Below, in pieces: positions 7,372 through 14,329 of a DNA stretch of 52,162 nucleotides (positions are counted from its first letter, which is position 1; each line of letters begins with the position of its first letter). A program made the translations under genes and the position numbers. This DNA is from Eubacterium barkeri (GTDB lineage: Bacteria > Bacillota > Clostridia > Eubacteriales > Eubacteriaceae), in assembly GCF_900107125.1 (NCBI RefSeq), contig NZ_FNOU01000016.1, forward strand, positions 1 to 52,162, read 5' to 3'. The notes beneath the pieces were generated by a model. The model did no database searches. It had not been told where the DNA came from and saw nothing but the letters and a program-made list of their open reading frames with translations.

Positions 7372-8409
7372 ATGCGGCCCGTTTATTTTGAAGATGGTGC
7401 ACTTAAACTGATTGATCAAACCCTTCTGCCAACGGAGGAGGTCATCCGAAGCTACACCGATTATCGGGCGGTGGGGGAGGCTATTGTCACCATGGTCGTT
7501 CGTGGGGCGCCAGCCATTGGCGTCACCGCTGGATACGCCGTTGCCCTGGCGGCTAGGGAGTTCGCTCCCCGGTCCATGGACGTATTTTTATCCAAAATGG
7601 ATGGCGCCATGGCTTATCTCCGGGGGACCCGTCCAACGGCAGTCAATCTCTTTTGGGCCATTGATCGGATGGATGCAGCTTTAAAGGCTTGTGGGGATGG
7701 GACAACAGAGGCGATGGCAAAAGCCCTTATGGCAGAGGCTGACGCCATCTGCGCCGAAGACATTGCCATGTGTCGGGCCATGGGAGCCCATGGTGCTAAG
7801 CTGATCCATCGGGGAGATACCATTTTGACCCATTGCAATGCGGGTGCTTTGGCCACCGCCGATTATGGAACCGCTCTGGGTGTCATTCGGGCGGCCTGGG
7901 AAGACGGAAAGAACATCTCCGTTTATGCTGATGAGACACGTCCTCTGCTCCAGGGGGCCCGGCTCACTGCCTACGAGCTCCATAAGGATGGGATTCCCGT
8001 CACCCTGATTACCGATAATATGGCAGGCTGGATGATGAAGCAGGACAAAATCGACTGTGTCATCGTCGGGGCGGACCGTATCGCCCGCAATGGTGATGTG
8101 GCTAATAAAATCGGAACTTACTCGGTGTCGGTGCTGGCCAAGGCCCATGGTATTCCTATGTATGTGGCAGCGCCGACCTCCACCATCGATTTTGACATGT
8201 GGAGTGGGGAGGACATCGTCATTGAAAATCGAGCCCCCGAGGAAATCAGCGTCATTAAAGGACAACGCATTGCGCCAAAGGGAGTGGTCCGGGAGAATCC
8301 TGCCTTCGATGTAACCCCCCATCAAAATGTGACCGCCATTATCACCGAAAAGGGCGTGGTGTATCCCCCCTATGATATCCATATTCCGGAGCTAAACCAT
8401 GAGGTATAG
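7372..8409 (+). CDS. mtnA: S-methyl-5-thioribose-1-phosphate isomerase
   Basis: A 345-residue eIF2B-related isomerase, normal length. It converts methylthioribose-1-phosphate to methylthioribulose-1-phosphate. Motifs include RGAPAIGVTAGY, the TRPTAVNLFWAI stretch, THCNAGALATADYGTA with the catalytic Cys (about residue 158), DETRPLLQGARLTA, and DCVIVGADRIARNGDVANKIGTY with the catalytic Asp. It begins immediately at the mtnP stop (TAAATG) with GGAGGAAG upstream, and its end overlaps the next gene by 11 bp. No mtnB, mtnC, mtnD, or aldolase gene follows, so the fate of the ketose phosphate is not shown in this window. Confidence 0.95.
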   Translation: MRPVYFEDGALKLIDQTLLPTEEVIRSYTDYRAVGEAIVTMVVRGAPAIGVTAGYAVALAAREFAPRSMDVFLSKMDGAMAYLRGTRPTAVNLFWAIDRMDAALKACGDGTTEAMAKALMAEADAICAEDIAMCRAMGAHGAKLIHRGDTILTHCNAGALATADYGTALGVIRAAWEDGKNISVYADETRPLLQGARLTAYELHKDGIPVTLITDNMAGWMMKQDKIDCVIVGADRIARNGDVANKIGTYSVSVLAKAHGIPMYVAAPTSTIDFDMWSGEDIVIENRAPEEISVIKGQRIAPKGVVRENPAFDVTPHQNVTAIITEKGVVYPPYDIHIPELNHEV

Positions 8410-9577
8410 CATCTTTTCATGGTTCGGATATTTTCAGCCCCTTCAGGAGCGTCTGGATATTATTAAAGCGGCCGGATTTGATGCGGTGATGCTCTCCTGG
8501 GAGGATGAATTTGAACCAGTCCATATTCCAAAGGAGGCGATGCCTGATATGGCCAGACGGATGGGATTGGAGATTACTAATTTCCATGCCCCCTTTATGG
8601 GATATAATGGGATATGGGAAAAGAATGCCCGTGAATCGAAGCCTCTCTTAGACCGGCTTTGTGGCTTTGTGGCAGACTGCAGGCGTTTTAATGTCCCCGC
8701 TTTAGTCGTCCACACCAATGATTTGGATTTAGGTCCCTTTGAAATGGAAAATGGCCTCCGCTTCTTTAGTGTTTTGGCTGAGGCGGGCGAAAAATATGGG
8801 GTGGATATTGCAGTAGAAAATGTATCCCGCCAGTATTTGCTCTCCTGGCTGCTGGAGCGCATCCAGTCTGACCATTTTGGCATGTGCTACGACTCCTCCC
8901 ACGACTATATGCTTCACTGTGGCCGTGGGCATCTGCTGGATACCTTTGGAGAGCGTATGAAGGCTATGCATCTATCGGATAATGATGGACACCTGGATCG
9001 TCATTGGATCCCTGGGGAAGGGAATATCCCCTTTCATGAGATTATCCCTAAGATTCAAGACTTGGGGATGGAGACCCTATCCTTCGAAGTGAATGCCGAT
9101 TGGTATTGGCGGCGTCAAAGCCCCCTTGCCTTTTGTCAACGGGTTCGGCACAGCCTGGACCCCATTGTGGAAGAAAAATCCGGAAGCCTTCAGAATACCG
9201 TATCCGTCGCAGCAGCCATCATCCAGGATGGGGATGGACATATTTTAATCTGTCAGCGGGGGCCAGGCGGAAGCTGTGGAAATCTCTGGGAATTTCCAGG
9301 AGGGAAAATGGAGCCTGGAGAAACACCCAGAGAATGTCTGGTCCGGGAATGTCAAGAAGAGCTGGACATTAAAATCTGTTGTGAAGAGGTATATGACCAT
9401 GCCAGTTATACTTATCCCGATCAAAGGGTATTCCTCACTTTTATTACTGCAAAAATTGTCAGTGGAACGCCATGTATGAAGGTTCACCAGGAGATGCGCT
9501 GGGTCAGACCCGAGGAAATGCTCAACTACTCCTTTTGCCCAGGAGACGAAGCCGTAATCCGACACATGATATCTTAA
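8399..9577 (+). CDS. Sugar-phosphate isomerase-like TIM barrel fused to a Nudix hydrolase
   Basis: A 392-residue fusion. Residues 1 to about 260 form an AP-endonuclease-2/xylose-isomerase-like TIM barrel. The metal ligands look complete: His63, His105, Glu140, Asp165, His168, His191, the D-R-H of LDRHW near 200, and Glu230. From about 265 a MutT-type Nudix domain follows, with its box at about 301-323 (GGKMEPGE ... REC ... EEL). It matches the GX5EX7REUXEEXGU pattern except for Asp at the last Gly. QRGPGG and the WEFPGG lead-in are typical of 8-oxo-dGTP-type MutT. It is the last gene of the operon, overlapping mtnA, which points to a carbohydrate-phosphate substrate for the barrel. I know no described function for this fusion. 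Confidence 0.82.
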   Translation: MRYSIFSWFGYFQPLQERLDIIKAAGFDAVMLSWEDEFEPVHIPKEAMPDMARRMGLEITNFHAPFMGYNGIWEKNARESKPLLDRLCGFVADCRRFNVPALVVHTNDLDLGPFEMENGLRFFSVLAEAGEKYGVDIAVENVSRQYLLSWLLERIQSDHFGMCYDSSHDYMLHCGRGHLLDTFGERMKAMHLSDNDGHLDRHWIPGEGNIPFHEIIPKIQDLGMETLSFEVNADWYWRRQSPLAFCQRVRHSLDPIVEEKSGSLQNTVSVAAAIIQDGDGHILICQRGPGGSCGNLWEFPGGKMEPGETPRECLVRECQEELDIKICCEEVYDHASYTYPDQRVFLTFITAKIVSGTPCMKVHQEMRWVRPEEMLNYSFCPGDEAVIRHMIS

Positions 9578-9612
9578 AATTCCTTAAAATAAAAGATTTA
9601 GCACCAAAAACC

Positions 9613-9641
9613 TTGCTTTTTGAGCGGGAGGGGTATATCAT
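9613..9641 (+). promoter_or_regulatory. Promoter of small RNA A
   Basis: TTGCTT (9613-9618), 17 bp, TATCAT (9636-9641). Weak by itself, but the spacing and placement match the promoter of the second copy at 9848-9876. Confidence 0.55.
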
Positions 9642-9647
9642 ATAGAT

Positions 9648-9732
9648 GTCAATCGTTTGGGGTTTTTCCCGAACATTTTCATTTCTTTTCCTTATTTTAG
9701 CCGGTAGCAGAGATGTTGCCGGCCCTTTTTTT
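9648..9732 (+). ncRNA. Candidate small RNA A (pyrimidine-core family)
   Basis: A predicted ~85-nt transcript in three parts. Hairpin 1 (9655-9674) pairs GTTTGGGG with TCCCGAAC over a T-rich loop. A 25-nt unpaired core rich in C and T (9675-9699) is identical in copies B and C. Hairpin 2 (9700-9723) is a 10-bp GC-rich stem capped by GAGA and followed by CCTTTTTTT, a textbook intrinsic terminator. The core contains CTTTTCCTTA, which is complementary to Shine-Dalgarno sequences. I do not recognise a named Rfam family. No protein frame is supported on the plus strand. An sRNA acting on translation start sites is inference. Confidence 0.7.
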
Positions 9733-9834
9733 ATGCAAAAACGAACAGAAATACAGAAACGGAACCGATGGGTATTTCCCGAATCCAAATAGACTTCTTA
9801 ATAAAAACTGAAATTATGACAAAGTGAATAAAAA

Positions 9835-9865
9835 TGTCTGAAAGAGCTTGTTTTTTGTCTGAAAG
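9835..9865 (+). promoter_or_regulatory. Direct repeats flanking the sRNA B -35 box
   Basis: TGTCTGAAAG occurs at 9835-9844 and again at 9856-9865, exactly 21 bp apart, or two helical turns. The -35 box of sRNA B lies between them. Such spacing suits a dimeric DNA-binding regulator. No such repeat precedes sRNA A. Confidence 0.5.
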
Positions 9866-9876
9866 TGTCCTATAAT
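9848..9876 (+). promoter_or_regulatory. Promoter of small RNA B
   Basis: TTGTTT (9848-9853), 17 bp, TATAAT (9871-9876). The -35 area AGCTTGTTTTTTGT also occurs in the HU promoter at 37529-37542. Confidence 0.65.
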
Positions 9877-9882
9877 AATAAT

Positions 9883-9971
9883 TGTCAATCGTTTGGGGAC
9901 AAATTTCCTGAACATTTTCATTTCTTTTCCTTATTTTAGCCGGTAGCAGAGATGTTGCCGGCCCTTTTTTT
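9883..9971 (+). ncRNA. Candidate small RNA B (pyrimidine-core family)
   Basis: A predicted ~89-nt transcript, a near duplicate of sRNA A 235 bp downstream. From the end of hairpin 1 through core (9914-9938) and terminator hairpin (9939-9962, then seven T) it is identical to copy A. Hairpin 1 differs in sequence: GTTTGGGGA (9891-9899) pairs with TTCCTGAAC (9905-9913). The changes on the 3' arm keep pairing through G-T for G-C exchanges, and an A-T pair is gained, so the fold and not the sequence appears to be kept. The promoter is better than that of copy A and has direct repeats, so B may be the regulated member. Confidence 0.72.
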
Positions 9972-10013
9972 ATGCGGAGGAGAAACAGAACCCTTTAAAA
10001 ACCAAGGCTTAAA

Positions 10014-10046
10014 ATAAAAAAACCACCGCCCCGTTTTAGGGCGGTG
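10014..10046 (-). terminator. Left boundary hairpin (terminator on the minus strand)
   Basis: Stem CACCGCCC / GGGCGGTG with a CGTTTTA loop. On the minus strand it runs directly into a stretch of seven or more T, so it should stop leftward transcripts such as the gldA message. That would give the message a ~290-nt 3' untranslated region. The same hairpin recurs in the same orientation at 10293-10323. Confidence 0.75.
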
Positions 10047-10148
10047 ATTAGACTGTCGACAAACCCAGGGAAGGGTGATGATAAAAATACGAGAACCCCG
10101 GTTGCCCCTGCGGGCTGGCGTTTTGGACTTTCATCAAATTAAGAGAGC

Positions 10149-10195
10149 AAACCCGCCTTAAACCTGATCAAAACCGAAGGTTTTGCGCACTGACG
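10149..10195 (-). repeat. R1 intergenic repeat, copy b
   Basis: The reverse-strand partner of 204-250 (45 of 47 identical). It keeps the hairpin of CAAAAC and GTTTTG around CTTCG, and the GGCGGGTTT tail. Here it is inside the 10021-10323 element. Confidence 0.8.
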
Positions 10196-10242
10196 ATTGA
10201 GGACTTTCTCTTCGTTCATCAGCGCCTGGGGTCCGAGGTGAA

Positions 10243-10296
10243 TCTTTTTTATCCTCTCCCTGACCGCGCGACACCACTTTGTCGATGCTTTGACCA
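10243..10296 (+). repeat. R2 intergenic repeat, copy a
   Basis: A 54-bp sequence shared with 46914-46967. The first 27 bases are identical (T-run, then ATCCTCTCCCTGACCGCGC), and the second half conserves CACTTTGTC and GCTTTGACCA. Each copy runs directly into a terminator hairpin that begins at its final ACCA. Confidence 0.8.
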
Positions 10297-10323
10297 CCGC
10301 CCCGTTTTAGGGCGGTGGTTTTT
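10293..10323 (+). terminator. Right boundary hairpin (terminator on the plus strand)
   Basis: A 10-bp stem ACCACCGCCC / GGGCGGTGGT with a CGTTTTA loop, followed by TTTTT on the plus strand. It would stop rightward transcripts before they run antisense into gldA. Confidence 0.7.
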
Positions 10324-10337
10324 GAATCTTCAGTTAC

Positions 10338-11438
10338 TTATTCTTCCCCAAGATACCAAGTCCCCAAAGCATCAGCAGCCATAATGGCGGCATAGACGCT
10401 GTCGGCGGTTACTTCGGTCGGCATGTTATAGATGGTTTCACCTTCAGCGGTAGAAGCTTCGGCAACAGCCATAATCTTTTCTGGGGTGACATCCGTGCAG
10501 CCCAGTTCCTTTAAGGTTACCGGCAGACCCAGGGACACACAGAATTCCAGAACCTCTTCCAGGTCTTCGTCAGAGCGATTTTCCATGATCATCTGAGCTA
10601 AGGTCCCAAAGGCAACTTTTTCGCCATGGTACATTTCATGACACTCCGGTAAAACGGTCAAACCATTGTGAATGGCGTGGGCCGCGGCCAGTCCGCCACT
10701 TTCAAAACCAACACCGCTTAAGTAGGTATTGGCTTCAATAACATTTTCCACTGCAGCGCTACAAACACCGCGTTCCAGGGCAAGTTTAGCTTTTAGTCCA
10801 TCAGCGATAAGAATATCATAGCATAGACGGGCCAGTTTAAGGGCTGAATTCGTGACATGGCCACCGGACATTACCAGAGAATTGGAATCATAGGTCGCCT
10901 GAGCTTCAAAATAAGTTGCCAGGGCATCCCCCATACCGGCGACAAAGAGACGGGCAGGAGCAGCCTTGATAATATCCGTATCCATAATGACGATTTCTGG
11001 ATTTTTCGGTAGAACTAAATAGGATTCAAAGACACCATCATCGGTGTAGATCACTGAAAGGGCAGAACAAGGCGCATCAGTGGATGCGATAGACGGGGCA
11101 ATGATAACGGGGAGACCTTCATAATGAGCAACTGCTTTTGCAGTATCTAAGGTTTTTCCGCCACCGACGCCGACAACGACCTTCAAATCATTTTCTTGTA
11201 CCAGTTTACGCAGACGATTAATTTCGGTTTGGGAGCATTCGCCACCAAATTTTTCTGAGATGTATTTGACACCAGCTGCCTCGAAATCTGCCTTTAACCC
11301 ATCGTTACGGGTGCGCATCATCGTGCCGCTGAGAACGACTAGGGCAGCATCACCAAAGTTCTTAACCCGTTGGGGCAGCTTTGCAATTTCGCCAGCACCT
11401 TGGATGTACATACCGGGAGATTGAATGATTTTTTCCAT
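10338..11438 (-). CDS. gldA: Glycerol dehydrogenase (NAD, zinc-dependent)
   Basis: A 366-residue cytoplasmic enzyme of the iron/zinc alcohol dehydrogenase family, normal length for GldA. It oxidises glycerol to dihydroxyacetone with NAD. NAD binding is marked by GVGGGKTLDTAKAVA near 90-104 and the APSIASTDAP segment. Metal ligands are Asp in AGMGDALATYFEA (about 171), His in AAHAIHNGL (about 254) and His in MYHGEKVAFG (about 271). TAGGAGG precedes the ATG. It follows the lysR gene by 85 bp on the same strand, and a glycerol facilitator lies beyond, so this is a small glycerol locus. Its promoter has a good -10 but no -35 box. Confidence 0.95.
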   Translation of the reverse strand: MEKIIQSPGMYIQGAGEIAKLPQRVKNFGDAALVVLSGTMMRTRNDGLKADFEAAGVKYISEKFGGECSQTEINRLRKLVQENDLKVVVGVGGGKTLDTAKAVAHYEGLPVIIAPSIASTDAPCSALSVIYTDDGVFESYLVLPKNPEIVIMDTDIIKAAPARLFVAGMGDALATYFEAQATYDSNSLVMSGGHVTNSALKLARLCYDILIADGLKAKLALERGVCSAAVENVIEANTYLSGVGFESGGLAAAHAIHNGLTVLPECHEMYHGEKVAFGTLAQMIMENRSDEDLEEVLEFCVSLGLPVTLKELGCTDVTPEKIMAVAEASTAEGETIYNMPTEVTADSVYAAIMAADALGTWYLGEE

Positions 11439-11466
11439 GAGAAGCCTCCTAATATTTTATATCTTT

Positions 11467-11531
11467 ATTATATAACTTTTTGAAAAGGAAAGATAGGCTT
11501 TAATTGATATTTAACAAACACATTTAACAAA
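11467..11531 (-). promoter_or_regulatory. gldA promoter with probable LysR-type site
   Basis: On the minus strand a perfect TATAAT (11467-11472) lies about 30 bp before the gldA start, but TATCTT stands at the -35 place. Two direct repeats of ATTTAACAAA (plus strand, 11509-11518 and 11522-11531) centre near -60, where LysR regulators bind their recognition site. An activator-dependent promoter under the adjacent LysR gene is the natural reading. It is inferred, not shown. Confidence 0.5.
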
Positions 11532-12408
11532 AGAAGGTGTTTAAAAAATCCGTGATCAAAGCGGTGTGTTTTTCGTGCTTGCGTAAAATTATAGCCCGTT
11601 CAATGGGAGGGAGCTGGAAGGAGGTCATAAGGGAGATCAGAGACTTCTGTTCCAATTTTTCAGTGACAAGGTGGTGTAAAGTAATCCCGATACCACAGCC
11701 ATGGAGTACATAGTCCTCCACAAGATCGGTGGTTCCGACTTCCATCAAAGAGCATGGCTCAATATTTTGTTGACCCATCAGTGTATAGAGATAATGAGCG
11801 GCAGAGGTGTTATTATAAGAATAAATAATGGGGTGTTCAATCAAATCGGCAAGATCAAAAGTGGTTGAGTTGGGATGAATATATTCCGGACTAGCGATGA
11901 AAACGCCGTTGTAGGAGCCAAGGGATACAGTATCGAGATCTGGAAAATACGCCTCAGGGAAAATAGTAAAGCCCAAATCGACGGTTCCCTGGCGGACCAT
12001 TTCAGTCACTTGGTCAGGTGTTCCTTGCTTAAGGGTCAGGGGGTGCGTGGGGAATTTCCGAATAAAATGATGGATTTCTGGCCCCAAAAGATATCGAATG
12101 GCCAAGTCATCTGCAGCAATGCGCAGCATATCCGATTTGGGAAAACGTAAACTTTGCAGCTGGCTTTCTCCTAACGCAATTTCTTCATAAGCAATGGCAA
12201 TATGGGAGTAAAGTAATTCACCCTCTTGGGTAAGGGTCATACCCGTAGAATGTCGAATAAATAAGGGACAACCCAACTCCTTTTCAAGCTGTGCAATGGA
12301 TTTGCTGACCGCAGGCTGAGAAATATAGAGCTTATGGGCGGCCATGGTAATACTACCTTGTTTGGCAACATTGTAGAAAACTTTATAATGTTCATAATTA
12401 ATATTCAT
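11524..12408 (-). CDS. LysR-family transcriptional regulator
   Basis: A 294-residue regulator. An N-terminal winged helix-turn-helix (about residues 10-60) carries GSITMAAHKLYISQPAVSKSI, the typical LysR recognition helix region. A periplasmic-binding-protein-like effector domain fills about 85-290. I choose ATG 12408, with GAGG nine bases upstream, over the GTG at 12423, which lacks a ribosome binding site. It lies between glpF and gldA, all on the minus strand. Its likely job is control of glycerol use, and the direct repeats just past its stop are the candidate site. The effector is unknown. Confidence 0.88.
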   Translation of the reverse strand: MNINYEHYKVFYNVAKQGSITMAAHKLYISQPAVSKSIAQLEKELGCPLFIRHSTGMTLTQEGELLYSHIAIAYEEIALGESQLQSLRFPKSDMLRIAADDLAIRYLLGPEIHHFIRKFPTHPLTLKQGTPDQVTEMVRQGTVDLGFTIFPEAYFPDLDTVSLGSYNGVFIASPEYIHPNSTTFDLADLIEHPIIYSYNNTSAAHYLYTLMGQQNIEPCSLMEVGTTDLVEDYVLHGCGIGITLHHLVTEKLEQKSLISLMTSFQLPPIERAIILRKHEKHTALITDFLNTFFC

Positions 12409-12477
12409 TTCAACTGACCTCACTAACTTAATAGAATATACGAAATGAATGAAAAATGCAATATTGAATCAAAAGAT

Positions 12478-12507
12478 AAAAAAGCCGTTGTCCAGTGGAC
12501 AACGGCT
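12478..12507 (-). terminator. Intrinsic terminator of glpF
   Basis: An 11-bp stem AGCCGTTGTCC / GGACAACGGCT over an AGT centre. On the minus strand it is followed by TTTTTTATC, 45 bp after the glpF stop. It separates glpF from the lysR gene. Confidence 0.9.
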
Positions 12508-12553
12508 CAAGGATGGAAGGTCGCGGTTTTAAATTATTATAAAAGTTAAATCT

Positions 12554-13303
12554 CTATCCAAGTAAAGTTGCTAAAGCAGGAAGAGCAGTGGTGTAAGATG
12601 CCAGTAATGCACCTATGATCCCACCGATTAAAGAACCAACGATTGGCACCCAGGCATAACCCCAGTCAGCGTCGCCATGGAATAACACAGCATAAGCCAG
12701 ACGAGGAGAAGTATCACGGGCAGGGTTCATGGCGAAACCTGTAGTTGAACCTAAGGAGAAACCGCAGCTCATGATGATACCATAAACAAAGAAGTAGTTG
12801 AGTCCAACATCACCAACTAATTTAGCACCAGTGCCGATGCTGACGATGAAGAAGACCAGAGCGAAGGTTGCAAATGCTTCACCAACAACGTTCATGGGCA
12901 GGTTACGAATGGCAGGACCAGTACAGAAGATACCACGAAGGTCTTCTTTGGCTGCGCCATTGTCTAAGGTCAGCTTGAACTGATCGTGGAAGACCACATA
13001 GACTAAGCAAGCACCAACGAAGCCACCCAGCATCTGAGCAACGATGTAACCAAGGACGCCGGACCATGGGAATGCACCGATGACGGCCAAGGAAATGGTC
13101 AGAGCAGGATTAAAGTGGGCAGCGGATTGAGTGCCGAATGCCATAGCAGGCAGCATAACTGCCAAACCACATCCAAGCATCGTGTAGATTGGACCAGCAC
13201 CTTTAAATAAGGAACCATCCAAGGATAAACTGGCGCAAACGCCATCCCCTAAAAGAACGAGCAGCATTGTGCCGATAAATTCGGCAATATAAGCAGTAAA
13301 CAT
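12554..13303 (-). CDS. glpF: Glycerol uptake facilitator (aquaglyceroporin)
   Basis: A 249-residue membrane channel of the MIP family with six hydrophobic spans. The two pore-forming NPA boxes are HFNPALT (N65) and AMNPARD (N193). The Asp after NPAR is the mark of glycerol-conducting members as opposed to pure water channels. It would let glycerol diffuse into the cell for the dehydrogenase encoded downstream. AAAGGGGGAT precedes the ATG. It has its own promoter and a terminator, so it is transcribed apart from lysR and gldA. Confidence 0.93.
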   Translation of the reverse strand: MFTAYIAEFIGTMLLVLLGDGVCASLSLDGSLFKGAGPIYTMLGCGLAVMLPAMAFGTQSAAHFNPALTISLAVIGAFPWSGVLGYIVAQMLGGFVGACLVYVVFHDQFKLTLDNGAAKEDLRGIFCTGPAIRNLPMNVVGEAFATFALVFFIVSIGTGAKLVGDVGLNYFFVYGIIMSCGFSLGSTTGFAMNPARDTSPRLAYAVLFHGDADWGYAWVPIVGSLIGGIIGALLASYTTALPALATLLG

Positions 13304-13374
13304 TTTTCATCCCCCTTTGAATGAATAATATTAAGTAGAATTGCATTTAGATTGCGATTCCTTCCATAGTTAAT

Positions 13375-13403
13375 AGTTTACAGCTCAGGAAAGCCTTTGT
13401 AAA
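13375..13403 (-). promoter_or_regulatory. Probable glpF promoter
   Basis: On the minus strand TTTACA (13398-13403), 17 bp, TAAACT (13375-13380), giving a leader of about 65 nt. Confidence 0.5.
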
Positions 13404-13471
13404 TTGAAAAATTGTGATAGGGCAATAACCAGAGGTTATATCTGAAAATGGATGTTTAGAGGGACTTTTTG

Positions 13472-13480
13472 TGCTATAAT
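13472..13480 (+). promoter_or_regulatory. Extended -10 promoter of the HAD gene
   Basis: TGCTATAAT is a full extended -10 element with no matching -35. The start would be near 13487, with AGGAGG at 13502-13507. Confidence 0.65.
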
Positions 13481-13514
13481 ATTATCATTAAAATGAGTAA
13501 CAGGAGGTCTGAGG

Positions 13515-14249
13515 ATGGCGGAAGAATTATATACACCAAAGTACGATGGCATCATTTTTGATTTGGATGGGACCCTCATCGATTCCCTGGAGGACCTGAT
13601 TGACGCATGCAATAGCATGCTTGGACATTATGGATTACCGCCGAAGAGCTATGAAGAGGGTAAGGGTCTCATCGGCCGGGGGATACGGAATCTTGTTAAA
13701 CGAGCTTTGCCAGAGGAAATGGGAAGGGATGAAAGTCTTTTGGATGAGGCTGAGGCTTTTATGAAAGCGGATTATGCCACCCGATACATCCGTAAAACCC
13801 GACCCTATGACGGGATTAAGGAATTGATTCGCTATCTCCATGTCAAGCGGATTCCCTTTGGAATTTGTACCAATAAGCCCATTGAGGCTGCCCGGGAAAT
13901 CGTGGATGGGCTCTTCGATATTAAGGAGTTTGTGGATGTTATCGGCCAGCAGGTGGGACAGCCTCGGAAACCCGATCCTACCCAAACCCTGGCTTTAGCA
14001 GAAAAGATGGGGGTTGCTCCGGAACGCTGTATCTACATGGGGGACAGCAAGGTGGATTATGAAACGGCAAAAAACGCCGGGATGCTGCCGGTGCTGTGTA
14101 CCTGGGGATTTACGGCACCCAGGGAGTTAGAAGTCTTTAAGGACGCCATCTGGATTAAGAAACCCCATCGTGCCATCGATGCCTTTAAATATGGCTTTGA
14201 TATGTATTCAATCTTTGGAGAGTGTAAAGACGACGAGCTCAAGGGATAA
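13515..14249 (+). CDS. HAD-family phosphatase (phosphoglycolate phosphatase-like)
   Basis: A 244-residue haloacid-dehalogenase hydrolase. Motif I is FDLDGTLIDS, with nucleophile Asp16 and Asp18. Motif II is GICTNK (about 114-119). Motif III/IV is KPDP and GDSKVDYETAKNAG (about 176-189). A helical cap between motifs I and II places it in subfamily IA with Gph and pyrophosphatase-like enzymes. The substrate cannot be read from sequence. The last ~25 residues (MYSIFGECKDDELKG) are charged and not part of the fold. It has its own extended -10 promoter and a terminator before addB. Confidence 0.87.
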   Translation: MAEELYTPKYDGIIFDLDGTLIDSLEDLIDACNSMLGHYGLPPKSYEEGKGLIGRGIRNLVKRALPEEMGRDESLLDEAEAFMKADYATRYIRKTRPYDGIKELIRYLHVKRIPFGICTNKPIEAAREIVDGLFDIKEFVDVIGQQVGQPRKPDPTQTLALAEKMGVAPERCIYMGDSKVDYETAKNAGMLPVLCTWGFTAPRELEVFKDAIWIKKPHRAIDAFKYGFDMYSIFGECKDDELKG

Positions 14250-14285
14250 AACAAAGAACCTGTGGCATCACAGGTTCTTTGTTTT
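14248..14285 (+). terminator. Terminator between the HAD gene and addB
   Basis: A perfect 17-bp stem (AAAACAAAGAACCTGTG and its complement) over GCAT, with T-rich 3' arm. It could act in either direction. I see no clear separate promoter for addB after it, so partial read-through may feed addAB. Confidence 0.85.
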
Positions 14286-14329
14286 ATCCAGAGACGAAAG
14301 CTGTTTGGTTTTTAAAAAGGAGGCACAAA

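Larger units (their letters stand above)
10021..10323. repeat. ~300-bp intergenic element bounded by twin hairpins
   Basis: This non-coding stretch is framed by two near-identical hairpins (10024-10046 and 10293-10319). Inside them the edges are imperfectly inverted: GACTGTCGACAAA at the left against TTTGTCGATGC at the right. It holds copy b of R1 (10149-10195) and copy a of R2 (10243-10296), plus GC-rich segments near 10095-10125. No reading frame of note. It behaves like a mosaic or miniature mobile element, but no target duplication is evident. Confidence 0.55.

Noticed and set aside
9522..9788. 88-residue minus-strand frame over sRNA A
   Set aside because: It runs through the hairpins and the end of the Nudix gene, with no start signals or homology pattern.
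9640..9960. Small minus-strand peptides beginning at the AAGGAAAAGAAATG of the sRNA cores
   Set aside because: Each core does read as a ribosome binding site plus ATG on the minus strand, but the peptides (about 14, 35 and 19 residues) differ in length and sequence, and terminators and promoters fit the plus strand. Kept as a minor alternative.
10021..10323. CRISPR array
   Set aside because: Only two hairpin copies ~270 bp apart, with no regular spacers. No cas genes are in the window.
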